A stretch of DNA of 64,000 nucleotides from Sapria himalayana (lineage: Eukaryota > Streptophyta > Magnoliopsida > Malpighiales > Rafflesiaceae): positions 20,388 to 84,387 of the forward strand of contig JAREIK010000700.1 of NCBI GenBank assembly GCA_029783825.1. Direction: 5' to 3'. Positions 13,308 through 26,639 of the stretch are shown piece by piece. The notes under the pieces are model-generated. The model did not search any database. It saw only the letters and a list, made by a program, of their open reading frames with translations, and was not told the origin of the DNA. The translations under genes and the position numbers were made by a program. How positions within the stretch are numbered: position 1 is the stretch's first letter; the number at the start of each line of letters is the position of its first letter.

Positions 13308-14884
13308 GATAATAGAAAAATAGAATGAATGATGATAGACAAATTTATAGAAAGATTGATAGACAAATTAATAGATAGATTGATATACAAAATGATTAAT
13401 AGATTCATAGACACATAGATTGATAATTTGATGGACATTTAGATAAATAGATAGATATTTAGATAGATAGCTAGAGAAATAGAGAAAAGATCCATAGATT
13501 ATTAAACATTTAAATAGATTAAAAGATAGACATATAGAAAGATAGAGAGATAGGTAGATAGAAAGAAAGATTGAAAGATAGATAAATTAACTAATAGATA
13601 GACATATAGATAGAAAGATAGATAGATAGAAATATAGATAAATATTTAGATAGATATATAGATAGATAAAGTGATAGATAGATAGACAAATTATTGACAC
13701 ATAAATAGACAAATAGATAGAAAGATAGATAGATTAATTGAAATAAAGATAGTTAGATATATAAATATATAGATATTTTGATTGATAGATAGACAAAAGG
13801 ATAGATAGATAGATAGACAGATAAATAGATAGAAAGATAGACATTTTGATAGACATATTGATGGAAAGAATGATAGATAGAAAGATTGATTAATAAATAG
13901 ATTAATAGAAAGATAGATAAATAAACTGATAGATAGATGGATATATAGACAAATTGACAGATAGATAAATAAAAAGATAAATAATTAGATAGATAGAAAG
14001 AAAAACATATAGATAGAATGGTAGATAAATAGATAGATAAAAAATAGATAGATAGACATATAGATAGATAGATAGATAAAAAATAGATAGATAGATAGAT
14101 AGATAAAGAGATAGATTAATAAACAGATTGATTGACAGATAGATAGATTTATAGCCAGATTCATATACTTTTAGATAGATTGATTGATAGACATATAGAT
14201 AGAAAAATAGATAGATAGATAGACAAATAGATTGATAGATTATTAAATATAAAGATTGATAGTGATATATATGATAGATTGACAGATACATAGATAGATA
14301 GATAGATAGATAGAAAGGTTGAAAGATAGATATATAGAAATACAAAAAGATAGATAGATAGATAGATATAAAGATAGATAGAAATATATATAGATAGATA
14401 GCCAGAAAGATAGACAAACAAATAGATAGATATATAGATAGATAGATAGCTAGATACATAGATTTACAGATAGATTCATAGATATATAGATAGATATGTA
14501 AATAAATAGATATAAGATAGATAGATAGATAGATAGATAGACATGTAAATAAAGATTGTTAGACAAAAAGATAATAGATAAATAGATAGAAAGATAGATA
14601 CATAAATAGATAGAAAGGTAGAATGATAGATATATTGATAGATAGATTGATTTATAGGTTGACATATAGTTTAATAGAAAGATTGATAGATAACTTGATA
14701 GACAAATTGATTGAAAGATTTATATACAAATTAATAAACAGAAAGACAGATAGAAAGATAGATATACAGATTAATTAAAAAATTGATAGAAAGATAGATA
14801 GTTTGAGAGATAAACCAATAGATCGACAGAACATAGACAAATAGATAGACATATAGATAGATAGATAGGTAGGTAGATTTATAA

Positions 14885-14928
14885 ACAAATAGATAGACAT
14901 ATAGATAGCTGTCTCTCTATCTATTTGT
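14885..14928. repeat. Polarity switch of the tetranucleotide array, with a local palindrome
   Basis: To the left every unit reads GATA on the plus strand; to the right every unit reads TATC. The change occurs between about 14906 and 14912 (GATAG-CTG-TCTCTCTATC). ACAAATAGATAG at 14885-14896 is the exact reverse complement of CTATCTATTTGT at 14917-14928, with a 20-nt spacer, so the junction can form a hairpin. It is either an inversion breakpoint or the centre of a head-to-head arrangement. Confidence 0.92.
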
Positions 14929-15832
14929 CTATTTTTCTATTTGTCTGTCAATTTAAATGTCTATCTATCTATATTAATTAATCTATATATCTATTTGTCT
15001 ATCTTTATTTGTATCTCTCTGTTTATCCTTATATATGTCTCTCTATCTATCTATCTATCTATGTATCTATCTATGTGTCTATTAGCTTATCTAAATGTAT
15101 ATCTATCTTTCTATCAATCTGGATATATATATGTCTATCTATCTTTCAACCTATCTATCTATCTATATTTCTATATATATATCTATTTATCTTTATGTTT
15201 ATCTATCTGTCTATCTTTCTAACTATCTATGTATATATCTAATTTTTTATTTATATCTCTCTCTATTTGTTTATCTATATATCAATCTATTTATCTATCT
15301 GTATCTATCTATCTATTTATCTATCGATATATATGTTTATCTATCTATCTATATATCTATCTATCTATATGTATATCTATCTATTTGTCTATCTATCTAT
15401 CTAATTATGTATCTAACAATCTATCTATCTATCTTTCAATCTATATATAAATCTTTCTATATGTCTATATATTTTTCTATCTATTTGTCTATATATCTAT
15501 TAATCAATCTTTATATATATTTATCTATCTCTTTAACTATCTATCTGTATATCTATGTTTCTATCTATTTGTCTATTAATCAAAATATCTATCTATTTGT
15601 CTGTCTATCTATCTATCTATCTTTTAGTCTATTTATTTGTCAATCAACCAATAAATCTTTCTGACTATTTAACTATCAATTTTTTTGTCTATCTTTTGTC
15701 TATCTATTTTTATATAGATTTGTCTATCTATCTATCTATCCATTTAAATGTATATCTATATGTCAAATCATCATTCTATCTTTTTGTCTATCTATCTGTC
15801 TAATTATCTATCTATATTATTATCTATCTTTT

Positions 15833-15836
<4 letters not shown>

Positions 15837-15913
<77 letters not shown>
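15837..15913. repeat. (TA)n run of about 77 bp
   Basis: An uninterrupted alternating TA tract inside the TATC array. It is self-complementary and likely to extrude as a cruciform or to be length-variable. Confidence 0.95.
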
Positions 15914-15915
<2 letters not shown>

Positions 15916-15987
15916 ATTTATCTAATTATCTATCTATCATTCTATATATATATGTAACTTTCTATTTATCTATATATCATTCTATTT

Positions 15988-16622
15988 ATGTATCTATCTA
16001 TCTATCTCTTTATCTATCTTTGATTCTTTCTATCTATCATTCTATCTATCTATCTATCTATGTGTCTCTCTATATTTATGTCTATTTATTTGACTATCTA
16101 TTTGTTTATCTATTTTTTTATCTATCTATATATTTATCTATATATCTATCTATCTATCTGCCTATCTATCTATCTATTAATAATTCTTTGTATTTGTCTA
16201 TCTATCAATATGTCTATTTATTTGTGTATCTATCTGTCTACCTATAAGTTTATATATCTGTCTATCTAACTATCTATTTTTCAATCTATCTCTTTAACTA
16301 TCTATCATTCTATATATATATATATGCAACTTTATGTTTATCTATATATCTATCTATTTATGTATCTATCTATCTATCTCTTTATCTATCTTTGATTCTT
16401 TCTATCTATCATTCTATCTATCTATCTATGTGTCTATCTATATTTATGTCTATTTATTTGTCTATCTATTTGTTTATCTATTTTTTTATCTATCTATCTA
16501 TCTGCCTATCTATCTATCTATTAATAATTCTTTGTATTTGTTTATCTATCAATATGTCTATCTATTTGTGTATCTATCTGTCTACCTATAAGTTTATATA
16601 TCTGTCTATCTAACTATCTATC
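15988..16622. repeat. Tandem segmental duplication, units of about 335-370 bp
   Basis: The order TTTGATTCTTTCTATC, then TTAATAATTCTTTGTATTTG, then CTACCTATAAGTTTATATATC occurs twice: at about 16019, 16188 and 16239, and again at about 16391, 16522 and 16583. Offsets fall from 372 to 334-344 bp because the second copy lost some 4-bp units. The copies are more alike than neighbouring array DNA, so this duplication is younger than the array. Confidence 0.85.
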
Positions 16623-16902
16623 ATTCAATCAATTCTTTAACTATCTATCTTTCTATCAAACTATCTGGCTATCTATCTATCTACTTGTCTGACAATCTAT
16701 ATGCTTATCTATCATTCTATCTTTTTATCTATCTATCTATCAACATATTTATCACTCTATATGTCTATCTATTTGTCTATCTAACTATCTCTCTATCTAT
16801 ATATCAATATGTCTAACTATCTGTGTACTATCTTTCTAACTATCTAAATAACTAGCTATCTCTCTATATGTCTATCTATATATCTTTCTATCTCTCTATT
16901 TT

Positions 16903-16940
<38 letters not shown>

Positions 16941-19044
16941 ATCTATCTATGTGTCTATCTATATGTCTATCTATCTATCTATCTATCTTTCTATGTATCT
17001 TTTTATCTATTTATCTATCTATTTATATATCTATCTATTTGTATATCTATCTTTCTATCATTCTTTATATATATATAATAATAATCTATTACTCTATCTT
17101 TTTATCTATCTTTCTATATGTGTATCTATCTATCTATCTATTTATCTATCTTTTTGTTTATATCTTTATCGATCTATCTCTATATCTAACTATTTATTTG
17201 TGTATCTATCTGGCTATCTAGTTGTCAATCTATAAATTTATCTTTTTATCTATCTATCTATCTATTTGTTTATCTTTCTGCCAATCTAACTATCTATCAA
17301 TCTATCTCACTATCTATCTATCAATTTATTGTCTATCTATCTATCTATATGTCTATTTTTTATCTATCTATCTATCACTCTGTCTATTTATCTACCTAAT
17401 AATCTATCAATCTATCTATCTAGATATCTATATCTCTGTCTATTTTTCTATCTTGTATCTATCAATCTATAATCTACCTATCAAACTATATATATATCTG
17501 TTTATCAATCAATCAATCAATCTGTCTAATAATCTATCTATCATTCTGTCTATAAAATGTTTATCAATCAATTAATCAACCTATCTATCAATCAATAAAT
17601 TAATCTATCTATCTATATATCTATATATCAATCATTAAATCAATCAATCTACCTATCTATCCATCTTTCAATTTGTCTATTTGTATGTCTGTCTGTCTAT
17701 TTCTCTCTTTGCCTATCTATATGTTTGTGTCAATCAATCAATCTTCGTATCCTTCTATGTATCAATATATCTGTGTCAATTAATAAATCAATCAATCAAT
17801 CTATCTATCTATATGTTTATCTATCTATTTATATAACTATTTATCAATCTTTCTATCTATGTATATATATATATATATATATCTATCTTTCTATCAATCT
17901 CTCTATCAATTTGTGTATCAATCTATTAATAAATTATTCAATCAATTTGTCTATTTATTTGTCTACAATTTTGTCTATCAATTTCTCTATATATTTATCT
18001 GTCTAATAATTTTTTTTCAATATATCTATCTATTTGTATATCTATCTCTTTATCTTTTTGTTTATCAATTTGTCTGTCTATTTTTCTATCTATCTATTTA
18101 TCTTTCTGTCTATATACCTATTTTTATATATGCTTGTCTATCTATCTGCCTGTCTGTCTATCTATTTGTGTTTTTATCATTCTATCTATCTGTATATCTT
18201 TCTATCTATCTATTTATCTTTATATCTTTTTGACGATCTATTTGATTTCTATCTATGCATATATATATATATCTATCTATCTTTCTATCTATTTGTCGAT
18301 ATATCTATTTATCTATCTGTTTTTCTATCTATTTGTCTATCTATCTATCTAACTAACTATCTATATGTCTATCTATATATCAATCTAACTATAAAAATAT
18401 CTATCTAACTATCTATATGCCTATCTATATATCAATCTAACTATCAAACTATCTATCTATTTATTTATCTATATATATATATATATATATATATCTGCCT
18501 ATCTATTATTTTATCATTTTATCTATTTATCTATCTATCTATCTACCTATCTATATATCTATATGTATATATATTTGTCTATCTAACTATATACCTATCA
18601 TTATATCTATCTATCTAACTATCTATCTTACTGTTTGTCTAGCGATCTATCTATCTATATATATCTTTATCCCTCTATATATTAATCTATCTATCTCTCT
18701 ATTTTTATTCTATCAATATTTATATTAATATGTCTATATATATGTTTATCTATGTATCTATCGTTTTGTTTAACTATCAATCTATCTATCTATTAATTTG
18801 TCTATCTTTATATCTATCTATCAATGTGTCTATCTATCTATCTATCTTTCTCTCTCTATCTTTCTTTCTTTCTTATCTTTCTTTTTATCTATTAATATAT
18901 CTATCTATCTATACATCAATCGATATGTCTGTCTTTCTGTTTATCTATTCATCTATCTATTTTTTAATATTTTTGTTTATCTATCCATCTATCAATAAAT
19001 CTATATGTCTGTCTATATCTATATCAATTGTCTATATATCTATA

Positions 19045-19115
19045 TATTTTTCTATATATATATATATATATAGACAATTAGACAGATATATATATATATA
19101 TATATATCTGTCTGT
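19045..19115. repeat. TA-rich palindrome with local polarity flip
   Basis: Within the TATC array a short GACA-oriented piece (TAGACAATTAGACAGA, about 19071-19086) is flanked by two TA runs. AGACAGA plus the following TA run and TCTGTCT form a nearly perfect inverted repeat. This is a small copy of the polarity switch at 14.9 kb and may have arisen by hairpin-mediated template switching. Confidence 0.8.
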
Positions 19116-21713
19116 CTATCCATCTGTCTATCTATATTTCTATATATCTATCTATCTATCTTTCTTTCTTTATTTCTTATGTCTAATTATTTGCATAATA
19201 TTCTATAGATCTACCTGTCTAATTATCTATCTCTAATCTATTTTTCTATCTATAATTCTCTATTATAAATCTATCAATCTAATCTATCTATCTTTCTATA
19301 ATTTATCTATCAATCTTTCAATCAATATGTCTATCAATTTGTCAATCAATTTTTTTTAAATATGTCTATCAATCAATCTATATGTCTATCTATCTTTATA
19401 TCTATCTATTAATCAATCAATTTTTGTATATGTCTATCTATCTATCTAACTATCTATCAATCTATCTATCTGTACATCTTTCTATCTGCCTAATTGTCTC
19501 TTTATTTATTTGTTGCCTACCTATCTATATGTAAATCGATTTGTCACTCTATCTAACTTTTAGTTAGTTAGTTAGTTTGTTTTTCTTTAAGACTATCTAT
19601 ATCTAACTATATATCTAACTAACTCTATATATATATATTTCTATCTAACTATCTAATAGATCTATCTATATATTTGTCTGTCTGTCTATCAATATATCTT
19701 TCCTTATGTGTATCTATCAAACTATGTCAAACTATGTATCTATCTATCTATCTATCTATTATTCTATATGTTTATCTTTATAATTATCTATCTATTTATT
19801 AGTCTATTTATCTTTCTATCAATCAATCTATCAATTTTTCTATCAATTTATTAATCAATAAATCTATCTATCTATTCGTTTATCATTTTGTCTAACAATT
19901 TGACTATATATCCATCTTTCTATCTATTTGGCATTCTATCTATCTATCTTTTTATCTTTTTATCTATTTATCTAATTGTTTATCTATCTATTTTTATATA
20001 TGTGTGTTTGTCTATCTGTCTGTCTATCTATCTATTTATTTATTTATCTTTCTATCTATTTGCCTATCTTTCTATATACCTATATGTCTATCTACTTTCT
20101 ATCTAGTAATCTATCAATCTATCAATGAATCTATCTATCTATCTCTTTGTATATCTAACTGTCTATCTATTTATCAATCTATCTTTCTGTCTGTCTATCT
20201 ATTTTTTATATACTTTTTTCTATCTATCTATCTTTATGGCTATTTATCTATCAGTATGTCTGTAAAATTTTATATTTGTTTGTCTGACTATCAATCAATC
20301 TATCTCTCTATTTTTATCTATATATATTCCTATCTATCTATCTATGATTCTTTCTATCTATCTATTAATATATATGTCAATCTCTCTATTTATCTTTCAA
20401 TCTATATTTCTATCTATCTATCTATCTATCTATTTATCTATCTATCTATTTGTCTATCTGTAAAATTCTCTAAGTATCTTTCCATCTGTCTTTCTATTTG
20501 TCTTTTTTTCTTTCTGTTTAACTATATATCTATTTATTTATCTATCTATTTGTTTATCTATCTATCTATCTATATATCTATCTACTTGTCTATCTACATG
20601 TCTATCTATCTGTCTATCTATCTATCTTTCTTTCTATCTATCAGTATATTTATCTATCTATCTTTATATCTATCAATATTTCAATCTTTCATCGATCTAT
20701 TATATATTTATTTATCTATCTATCATTTTATATATATATATATATCTATCTATCTATCTATGTATCTATATGTTTATAAATCTATTTATAAATCAATCAT
20801 TCTATATGTCTATCATTCTTTCTTTCAATTTTTCTATCACAATGTCTATCTATTTGTCTATATGTTTGTTCGCCTATCAATCTATCTATTTTTCTATCTA
20901 TCTATCTATCTACAAATCATCCTATCTATCTATTAATATATCTGGCTATTTGTCTATATGCATGGATGTTAGTCTACCTAACTGTCTATTTGCCTATATG
21001 CCTGTCTGCTTGACAATCTATTTGCTTGACTCTCTGCATGTTTGTCTATTTGTTTATCTATCTATCATATTATTTATCTATCTATCTTTTTATCTAACTA
21101 TCTATATGTTTATCTATCTGTCTATCTATCTTTTTATATATCTATCTATCTATCCTATCAATCTATATAACTATCTATCTATATATATGTATTTTTATTT
21201 ATCTATTCATTTATCTATCTATATGTGTATCAATTTGTCTATCTATCTAACTATCTATTTGTTTGGCTTTCTATCTGAATATCTATTTGTCTATCATATT
21301 TGTCTCTCTATCTTCCTATCTCTTTTTATATATTTGTCTATTTATCTATCTATCTATTTATCTATCTATTTATTTATCATTTATCTATCTGTCAATCTAT
21401 CAATCAAATAATCTATAAATATATCTATCTATCTATTTGTCTATCTATATCTCTATTAATCTATCTATTTATTTGTCTTTCAATCAATCTATCTATTTAT
21501 CTATCAATCAATCTATCATTTTGTATATCAATTTGTCTATCAGACTATCTCTTATCATGTCTATTAATCTATCTATTTAACTGTCTATCTATAAATCTAA
21601 CTATTTATCTATCCATCTTTATATTTATCTATCTATCTATTTATCTATTTGTCTATCTGTCTGTCTGTCTATTTGTCTATCTATCAATTAATTGATATAT
21701 CTTTCTATCTATC

Positions 21714-21717
<4 letters not shown>

Positions 21718-21774
<57 letters not shown>
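21718..21774. repeat. (TA)n run of about 57 bp
   Basis: A pure alternating TA tract within the TATC array, bordered by TATG and TATC units, from which it probably expanded. Confidence 0.95.
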
Positions 21775-21776
<2 letters not shown>

Positions 21777-22802
21777 ATCTATCTATCTATATATCTATAT
21801 ATCTATATATCTATCTATCTTTCTATATATCTATCAATCTATCTGTCTGTCTATCTATATGTCTATCTATCTTCAATCAATCTATCTATTTGTCTATATA
21901 TCTAAATATCTATCTATCTTTCTATCAAACTATCTATCTTTCCATCTTTCTATCTATCTATTTATCTCTCTATCTATTTAACTATCTTTCTCTCTATCTA
22001 TCTATCTATCTATGGATTTATTTATCTATCTATCTGTCTGTCTATCTTTGTATCTATCTACATCATTATCTATATGTATATCTATCTATCTCTCAATCTA
22101 TGTTTCTATATATCTATCTATTAATTTGTCTATGTATCTATCTAAATCTGTGCTTAACTCTTTCTAATAATATATCTATCATTTTTTTCTATAAATTTGT
22201 CTATCAATCTGTTTACCATTCTATCTATCTATCTAACTAAATATCTTTCGATCTATCTATCTATATGTTTGTCTATATGACAATATATCTCTCTATATTA
22301 TTGTCTATATATCTGTCTATCTATTTGTCTATTTATTTATCTATCTATTTGTCTATTTATGTGTCTAACAATCAGCCAATCTATTCATTTTTCTATCAAT
22401 CTATCTTTCAATCAATCTCTCTTTCAATCTTTATGTCTATTTATTTGTTTATCTATGTCTAAAAATCTAAATATCTTTCTATCTATTAGTTGGTTAATCT
22501 ATCTATCGATCTTTATATCTATCAATCTTTTTATTTGTCAATCTATCAATCTCTCTATCAATCTTTCTATAAATCTATCTATCAATCTTTCTATCAATCT
22601 GAAATCAATCTCTTTTCCAAACTATCGATCAATCTATCATTTAATCTATTTATTTGTCTCTTTATCTATTTATTCATCTATTTTTCTATCTATATATTTG
22701 TCTATTTATCTTTCAATCTGTCTAACTATATGTCTATATATTTGTCTATATATCCATCTATATATATGTCTATGTATTTTTCTATATTTATATATATCTA
22801 TT

Positions 22803-22821
22803 TGTGTGTGTGTGTGTGTGT
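22803..22821. repeat. (GT)n microsatellite
   Basis: A pure GT run inside the TATC array. A second, shorter run lies at about 23515-23528, followed by a TA run. Confidence 0.9.
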
Positions 22822-23512
22822 ATTTATTTATTTCTTTCTTTCTTTCTATGTCTCTATCTACATGTGTATCTATTTGTCTATCTATCTGTCTATCTATCTG
22901 TCTATCTATTTGTCTATATTTATCTATCTATCTGTCTATCTATCTATCTATTTGTCTATATATCTATCTATCTATCTATTTATCTATATATCTTTCTATC
23001 TATCTATTTGTATATCTATTTATCTATTAATCTGTCCATCTAATTGTCTATTTATATGTTTATCTATCAATCTATCTAATTGTCTATATGTATATCTATC
23101 TATATGTCTATCTAACTATCTATTTGTATATCTATCTATCTATTTATATAACTCTCTATCTATTTATCTATATATATATATCCTAGCTTTCTTTCTTTCA
23201 GTAAACCTATCTATCTATTTATTTGTCCATCTATCTATCTATCTATCTGACAATCTACATGTCAATCTATCTATACATCTTTCTATCTATCAAGCTATCA
23301 ATCAATCTATCTATTTATCAATTTGTCTATCTATCTTGTGTCTATATTTTAGTTTGTCTAACTATCTATCTGTCTATATATCTATCTGTTTATCTATCTA
23401 TTATGTATCAGTATATCTTCTATCTATTTATCTATTTTTATATCAGTCTAATAATCTATCTATCTATAAATCTTTATGTCTGTCTATCATTTTATATATC
23501 TATCTGTTTGTT

Positions 23513-23543
<31 letters not shown>

Positions 23544-24210
23544 CTGTTAGTCTCTATGTATATATGACTATCTATTTTTATATCTAATATGACTATCTAA
23601 CTATCTCTCTTTCTATCTATCTTTATTTTCTATCTATCTAATTATTTATCTATAAAATTTTTGTTTATATATCTATTTATCTTTCTGGCTAACTATCTAT
23701 TTATCTATAAGTTTATCTATCTATCTATCTATCTATAAGTTTATCTTTCTATCTATCTATCTATTTATCTATTTGTATATCTATCTATATATTTATCTAT
23801 TTTTCTGTCTATCTATCTATCTATCCATGTATATGTGTATCTATCTATCTCTATATCTATTGGTCTATCTATCTGTCTTTATATCTGTCTATATATCTGT
23901 TTATCTATCTATCTATCTATCTATCTTTATGCCTATCTATCTATCTATCTATCAATCTATCTATATAAATATATATGTTTCTTTATATCTTTATATCTAT
24001 ATATCTACTTATCAATATATATGTCTATATATCTATCTATATATATTTTTATATGTATGTCTATCTTTGTATTTGTCATCTATCTCACTATCTATCTGCA
24101 TATCTAATAATCTATCAATCTATTTTTCTATCTATCTGTTTGTCTGTTTATCTGTCTATTTATTTGTCTATCTTTATGTTTATCAATCTATCTATCTATC
24201 TATCTTTTTT

Positions 24211-25657
24211 AAGGTTGTTTTTATTATTATAATCACACTCTCTTTTGGCGGAGGAATACCATTTTTACAACTTACATCTACCCTTAACTCTTTTACACCC
24301 ATCCTAAGCCTTCTTTATAAATAAACTTTAAAAATAGAATTGATTATTAGTTAAAATTAGGCTTCCATCATATGACTTTACTTGGAGCTTAAACTCATAT
24401 TTTCAGCTAAGATTTCTGCCTTGGAACCTTATTTAGATGGACTTTATGCTTGGGTTTTGTTTTAGCCTTTTCTCCCTCCTTTGATAGTTGGTTTCCTCTA
24501 GCTTTAATGGGCCGTTTGATTCAGCCTAAGCCAGTCCAACCTTGCTCTATTCTCTCTATCGAGCATGCTTCCACACAATGTTTTCCCAAGACACGAACTG
24601 TAGTCCAAGTTGCCTTCGACTTGCTCTTGAAACTTTCCTGCCTTCTTTTCCAGCATATACAGACATAGACTCCCATACAGACTCCCAAACAGACATTACA
24701 ACAACTTACAGACACAATACAGATCCCCTTAGGGACATCACAGATGCATACCCTACCAATAGCAATTTACAGATGCAGTACAGACTCCCAACAGTGATTT
24801 ACAGACCCAACAGGATTAACCATTACAGACTCATTTCCACCAACATGTTAATAATGTTTACAACTTTAACTCTGCCCTCTGCTTCACTTCCTCTTGAATG
24901 CTAAGCTTTTATTCTTCTAGTAACTTAACTGCACAAGCCAACAACAGCTCCCAACACCATATATAAACCATTAAACCGTATTACCTTTTGAACACCCCTC
25001 AGGCCCTAGGTGACCAACCTTCATCTGCAACTAAGTTTCTTTATTTAAACTTAATAAGATGCAAGTTCTTACTCTCTTTAAATTATTTTCCATTTGCTAA
25101 CTTCCACCTGAAATGTAAGTCAAAACAAAACAACAACTTGCATTTTAAATAATTACCAACCTCTGTTGTTTTAAGACTCCCCTCAGACCAGGGAGTCTTT
25201 TACCTGCCATTTGTCCTTTTTCTGGACCCTTAACAAATCACTTATTTCCAACCTAAAGCCTAGCATAGCACAATCCACCAGCTCTGACAAATCGAACCAA
25301 TCACCTAGAGTAAAACTGAGCTGTCCCTTTTGAGGTGCCCAATCACGAACCAAGGTGACATGGCTTGACCTACAAACATGGCATCTTGACCTTACACCAT
25401 GGTATACCTAAATAGGAAATAAGCCACAAACCACACAAGCAAAATACCCCCAATTCCAGCCTAGCATCATTTGTCTTTGTACACGCCCCTCAGGACCATG
25501 GCGGCCTTTTTTTTATTAATGCCTTTTTCTGTAAACTATCATCCTAATCTTTAATTTTTTGTATTCTAATGTATGGAAAACCTATTTTATCTAAATTTAT
25601 TAAACCTTTAATTATGTCGTGTGTGTCTTCCCCTATAAATTCTTGATTACCTTTTCT
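24211..25657 (-). other. 3' untranslated region of the LINE
   Basis: No coding frame of note. It is of moderate GC content, with short repeats of ACAGACTCCCA and TTACAGAC around 24660-24830 and three copies of CCCCTCAG. The plus-strand frames at 24450-24668 and 24542-24904 and the minus-strand frame at 24521-24715 overlap each other and have no recognisable features. Confidence 0.6.
25173..25199. repeat. Perfect 9-bp-stem hairpin in the LINE 3' region
   Basis: AAGACTCCC at 25173-25181 pairs with GGGAGTCTT at 25191-25199 across a 9-nt loop. The loop side contains CCCCTCAG, and the same octamer occurs at 24995-25002 and 25486-25493. It could be a structured element of the LINE 3' untranslated RNA. 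It is not at the extreme 3' end, where reverse-transcriptase recognition hairpins usually lie. Confidence 0.7.
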
Positions 25658-26366
25658 CTACACCTTTGTTGCCAATTTATCTGCTACTGCATTCACCTCC
25701 CTTAATATATGCAGTATTGTACCATTTAACTTAGTTAATAGTTTTTTAATTATGTTGATTTTGTGCTCGAACCTCCACAACTTTATTTTACCTAGTACCA
25801 GGTCAACTAACCAACTTGAATCTACATGAACCTGGATGTTTAAAAAATTATGTTCCTTACAAAGTAGCAAGCCTTTTTTTAAGGCCATAGTTTCTGCCTG
25901 TACGGCTTAAAAGGCCTCTCCAGACATTATAAATGCTTTCATAACATTCCCTTCCTCATTTCTTATTATGCCACCACCTCCTGCAGCTCCCATTTCTCTA
26001 TTGAAACTACTATCCATATTGAGGGCTAATTTTCCTTGGTGAGGTTTTTTCCAACTAACTATTCTAACTTTTGGATGTGCCCTAATTTTTATAGAAAGAT
26101 TCCGAGCCTTTTGCCTATCTTCATCTAAATCCATATTTCTAATTTTTGTAGGATAAAAAGCTGATATGAAAGAACTTTGTTTTTTAATTTCTTCCAAAAT
26201 GTTAGTAAAATTCATTGGAATACCTTCAAACCTGCTTTTATTTATGGCCTTCCATAGACACCAGACCATTATATGCTGAATAAAATTTCTAATCCATTTC
26301 AGAATTTTATTTTTTGTATGCATACTCCACTTCTTTAACCTATCCTTCAAATCCAACACACATTTA
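25658..26366 (-). pseudogene. LINE polyprotein C-terminus: end of zinc-binding RT region and RNase H domain, with one in-frame stop
   Basis: Reads in a single frame on the minus strand from the truncated edge to a stop at 25658, interrupted only by TAA at 25907-25909, next to the residue where plant relatives continue into a VQAET-type helix. The first part has VWCLWKAINKSRFEG, typical of the zf-RVT/linker region of plant LINEs. The RNase H (RVT_3-like) domain follows: WKKPHQGKLALNMDSS gives the first catalytic Asp, GAAGGGGIIRNEEG the core strand, AVQAET the catalytic Glu, HVDSSWLVDL the second Asp, and REVNAVADKLA the last Asp. All four acidic positions are kept, so decay is recent or slow. 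The enzyme would remove RNA from the RNA-cDNA hybrid during retrotransposition. This copy is dead: it lacks the endonuclease and reverse transcriptase. Confidence 0.9.
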
Positions 26367-26578
26367 TCTATCTATCTTTCTTTCAATCTATCTATCAATT
26401 TATCTATCTATCTATCTATCAATTTGTCTATCAATCTATGTATCAATCTATTTTTCATTCTATCTATTAATTTATCTATATATCTATTTGTTTATCTACC
26501 TATCTTTCTATATGCCTATATATCTTTCTATCAATCTATTTTTATATTTATTTATCTATCAATCTATCAATCTATCTA

Positions 26579-26580
<2 letters not shown>

Positions 26581-26637
<57 letters not shown>
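26581..26637. repeat. (TA)n run of about 57 bp
   Basis: A pure TA tract inside the TATC array, about 215 bp from the LINE insertion edge. Confidence 0.95.

Positions 26638-26639
<2 letters not shown>

Larger units (their letters stand above)
11528..14908. repeat. Degenerate GATA array, plus-strand GATA orientation, second segment
   Basis: Continues the array interrupted at 6004. It contains a GA-rich patch (about 11640-11665), a pure AC run at 13289-13307 and short tandem blocks of about 40 bp around 12325-12450 (ACAAATAGAGATAGATTGAT variants). Minus-strand frames are stop-free only because TATC lacks stop codons. Confidence 0.97.
14909..24204. repeat. Degenerate TATC array, plus-strand TATC orientation, first segment
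   Basis: The 4-bp period TATC has variants TGTC, TTTC, AATC, TTTG and CATC. The plus strand has very little G outside TGTC and TTTGTC. CpG is almost absent apart from rare ATCGATC units. The segment includes long pure TA runs, GT runs and several duplicated blocks. All plus-strand YLSI-type frames here are repeat artefacts. Confidence 0.97.
24205..26366 (-). mobile_element. 5'-truncated plant LINE (non-LTR retrotransposon) inserted in the TATC array
   Basis: A 2.16 kb island of non-satellite DNA. On the minus strand it starts abruptly in coding sequence at about 26366, carries the RNase H end of a LINE polyprotein, then about 1.45 kb of 3' untranslated DNA, and ends in a short A tract (six T at 24205-24210 on the plus strand). 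Truncation at the 5' end and a terminal A tract are the hallmarks of target-primed reverse transcription. A target duplication cannot be judged because both flanks are TATC repeat. Confidence 0.85.

Noticed and set aside
14941..24232. Plus-strand frames of up to 365 codons (for example 22490-23587)
   Set aside because: Same artefact on the other strand after the array flips polarity. The frames overlap in several registers and have no domain, start context or conserved composition other than the repeat.
24450..24904. Overlapping plus- and minus-strand frames in the LINE 3' region
   Set aside because: They overlap on both strands, lack domains and lie within a region that fits a LINE 3' untranslated sequence.
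24205..26366. Exact target-site duplication of the LINE
   Set aside because: Both flanks are TATC repeat, so any apparent match would be meaningless.
6005..26366. Mirror-image duplication of the left arm around 14.9 kb
   Set aside because: No CACTA copy is present at the mirrored distance on the right (about 18.3-23.8 kb), so the whole arm is not a recent inverted duplication, although an older event cannot be excluded.
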